Shown here in pieces: positions 4,945 to 5,061 of a stretch of 5,061 bases of DNA. Every line of letters starts with the position of its first letter. Position 1 is the first letter of the stretch. Where the stretch lies: the NCBI GenBank assembly GCA_036272815.1, contig DATAYA010000395.1:1-5061 (forward strand). Reading direction: 5' to 3'. The position numbers and the translations under genes were made by a program. Origin of the DNA: DATAYA01 sp036272815 (GTDB lineage: Bacteria; Pseudomonadota; Alphaproteobacteria; Acetobacterales; Acetobacteraceae). The notes under the pieces are model-generated. The model saw only the letters and a program-made list of their open reading frames with translations. It was not told the DNA's origin and did not search any database.

Positions 4945-5061
4945 GGGTTGGCCGCCGGTCTCGGCCACGTGCGTCTCGGCCGCGTGGGTCTCGGCCGCGT
5001 GGGTCTCGGCCGACTGCCAAGCCTGCTCGATTCGCGCCAGAAGCGCGGCGCGCGGCAAACC
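4936..5061 (-). CDS. C-terminal end of an unidentified gene (5' part outside window)
   Basis: The last 41 codons and a TAA stop (4938-4936) of a minus-strand gene entering from the right edge. Visible sequence: a short helical segment (L-L-A-R-I-E-Q-A-W), then three copies of an A-E-T-H-A pentapeptide (third copy with Val for the last Ala plus a partial fourth), then a G-G-Q-P-C-G end. The frame is open to the edge, G/C is high at third positions and the composition is protein-like, unlike the Arg/Gly-rich alternative frame. The repeated tail is probably disordered. The family cannot be recognised from this fragment. Confidence 0.55.
   Translation of the reverse strand, partial: GLPRAALLARIEQAWQSAETHAAETHAAETHVAETGGQPCG
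4958..5017 (-). repeat. Four tandem 15-bp units encoding a pentapeptide repeat
   Basis: Units start at 4958, 4973, 4988 and 5003. The two middle units (GTCTCGGCCGCGTGG) are identical; the outer two differ at 2-3 positions. In the minus-strand gene each unit encodes Ala-Glu-Thr-His-Ala or a close variant. The 15-bp period keeps the reading frame, so slippage would change tail length without frameshift. Confidence 0.8.

Noticed and set aside
4958..5017. CRISPR-like array
   Set aside because: The 15-bp units are directly adjacent with no spacers and encode an in-frame peptide repeat.
4133..5020. 295-codon minus-strand frame treated as one gene
   Set aside because: Only its last 65 (perhaps 109) codons show coding bias. 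The upstream part crosses the lower-GC non-coding region and overlaps the right-edge gene in another frame, with Arg/Ser-rich translation.

Overview
The window is very GC-rich (about 70% by eye) with strong G/C preference at third codon positions. Together with the gene content, this suggests a high-GC alphaproteobacterium, possibly Acetobacteraceae/Rhodospirillales; the taxonomic guess is inference. All genes I can support lie on the minus strand, so transcription runs from right to left. Long open frames on the plus strand are shadows of these genes.

Right to left: (i) 4936-5061 is the last 41 codons of a gene entering from the right edge. It has a pentapeptide-repeat tail and a perfect DnaA-box sequence lying over its stop codon. 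(ii) 4331-4935 is about 600 bases of lower-GC, apparently non-coding DNA. It holds several perfect short inverted repeats, a second DnaA-like 9-mer and a weak promoter candidate overlapped by a 7-bp inverted repeat. (iii) 4133-4330 (possibly from 4462) is a small Trp-containing hypothetical protein. (iv) 2946-4136 is a complete PLP-dependent Cys/Met-metabolism (cystathionine gamma-synthase/lyase family) enzyme. (v) 2587-2949 is a complete DOPA 4,5-dioxygenase-family protein. (vi) 2453-2586 is a short intergenic gap with a weak terminator-like hairpin. (vii) 1-2452 is the N-terminal 817 codons of a very large family-2 glycosyltransferase that runs off the left edge.

Genes iii, iv and v are joined by two ATGA stop/start overlaps and almost certainly form one translationally coupled operon. 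A sulfur amino-acid PLP enzyme and a small extradiol-type dioxygenase therefore seem to be made together, but their shared substrate cannot be read from sequence. The glycosyltransferase is probably a separate function (surface polysaccharide or protein glycosylation). Its visible part consists of four Ig-like modules with identical internal spacing, an Ala/Pro linker, a degenerate first GT-A domain and the first strand of a second GT-A domain.

The most notable points are the exact periodicity of the four modules, the loss of the DXD-type metal site in the first glycosyltransferase domain, and the DnaA-box/hairpin-bearing non-coding region. I see no CRISPR array, tRNA, rRNA, insertion sequence or clear defence system.
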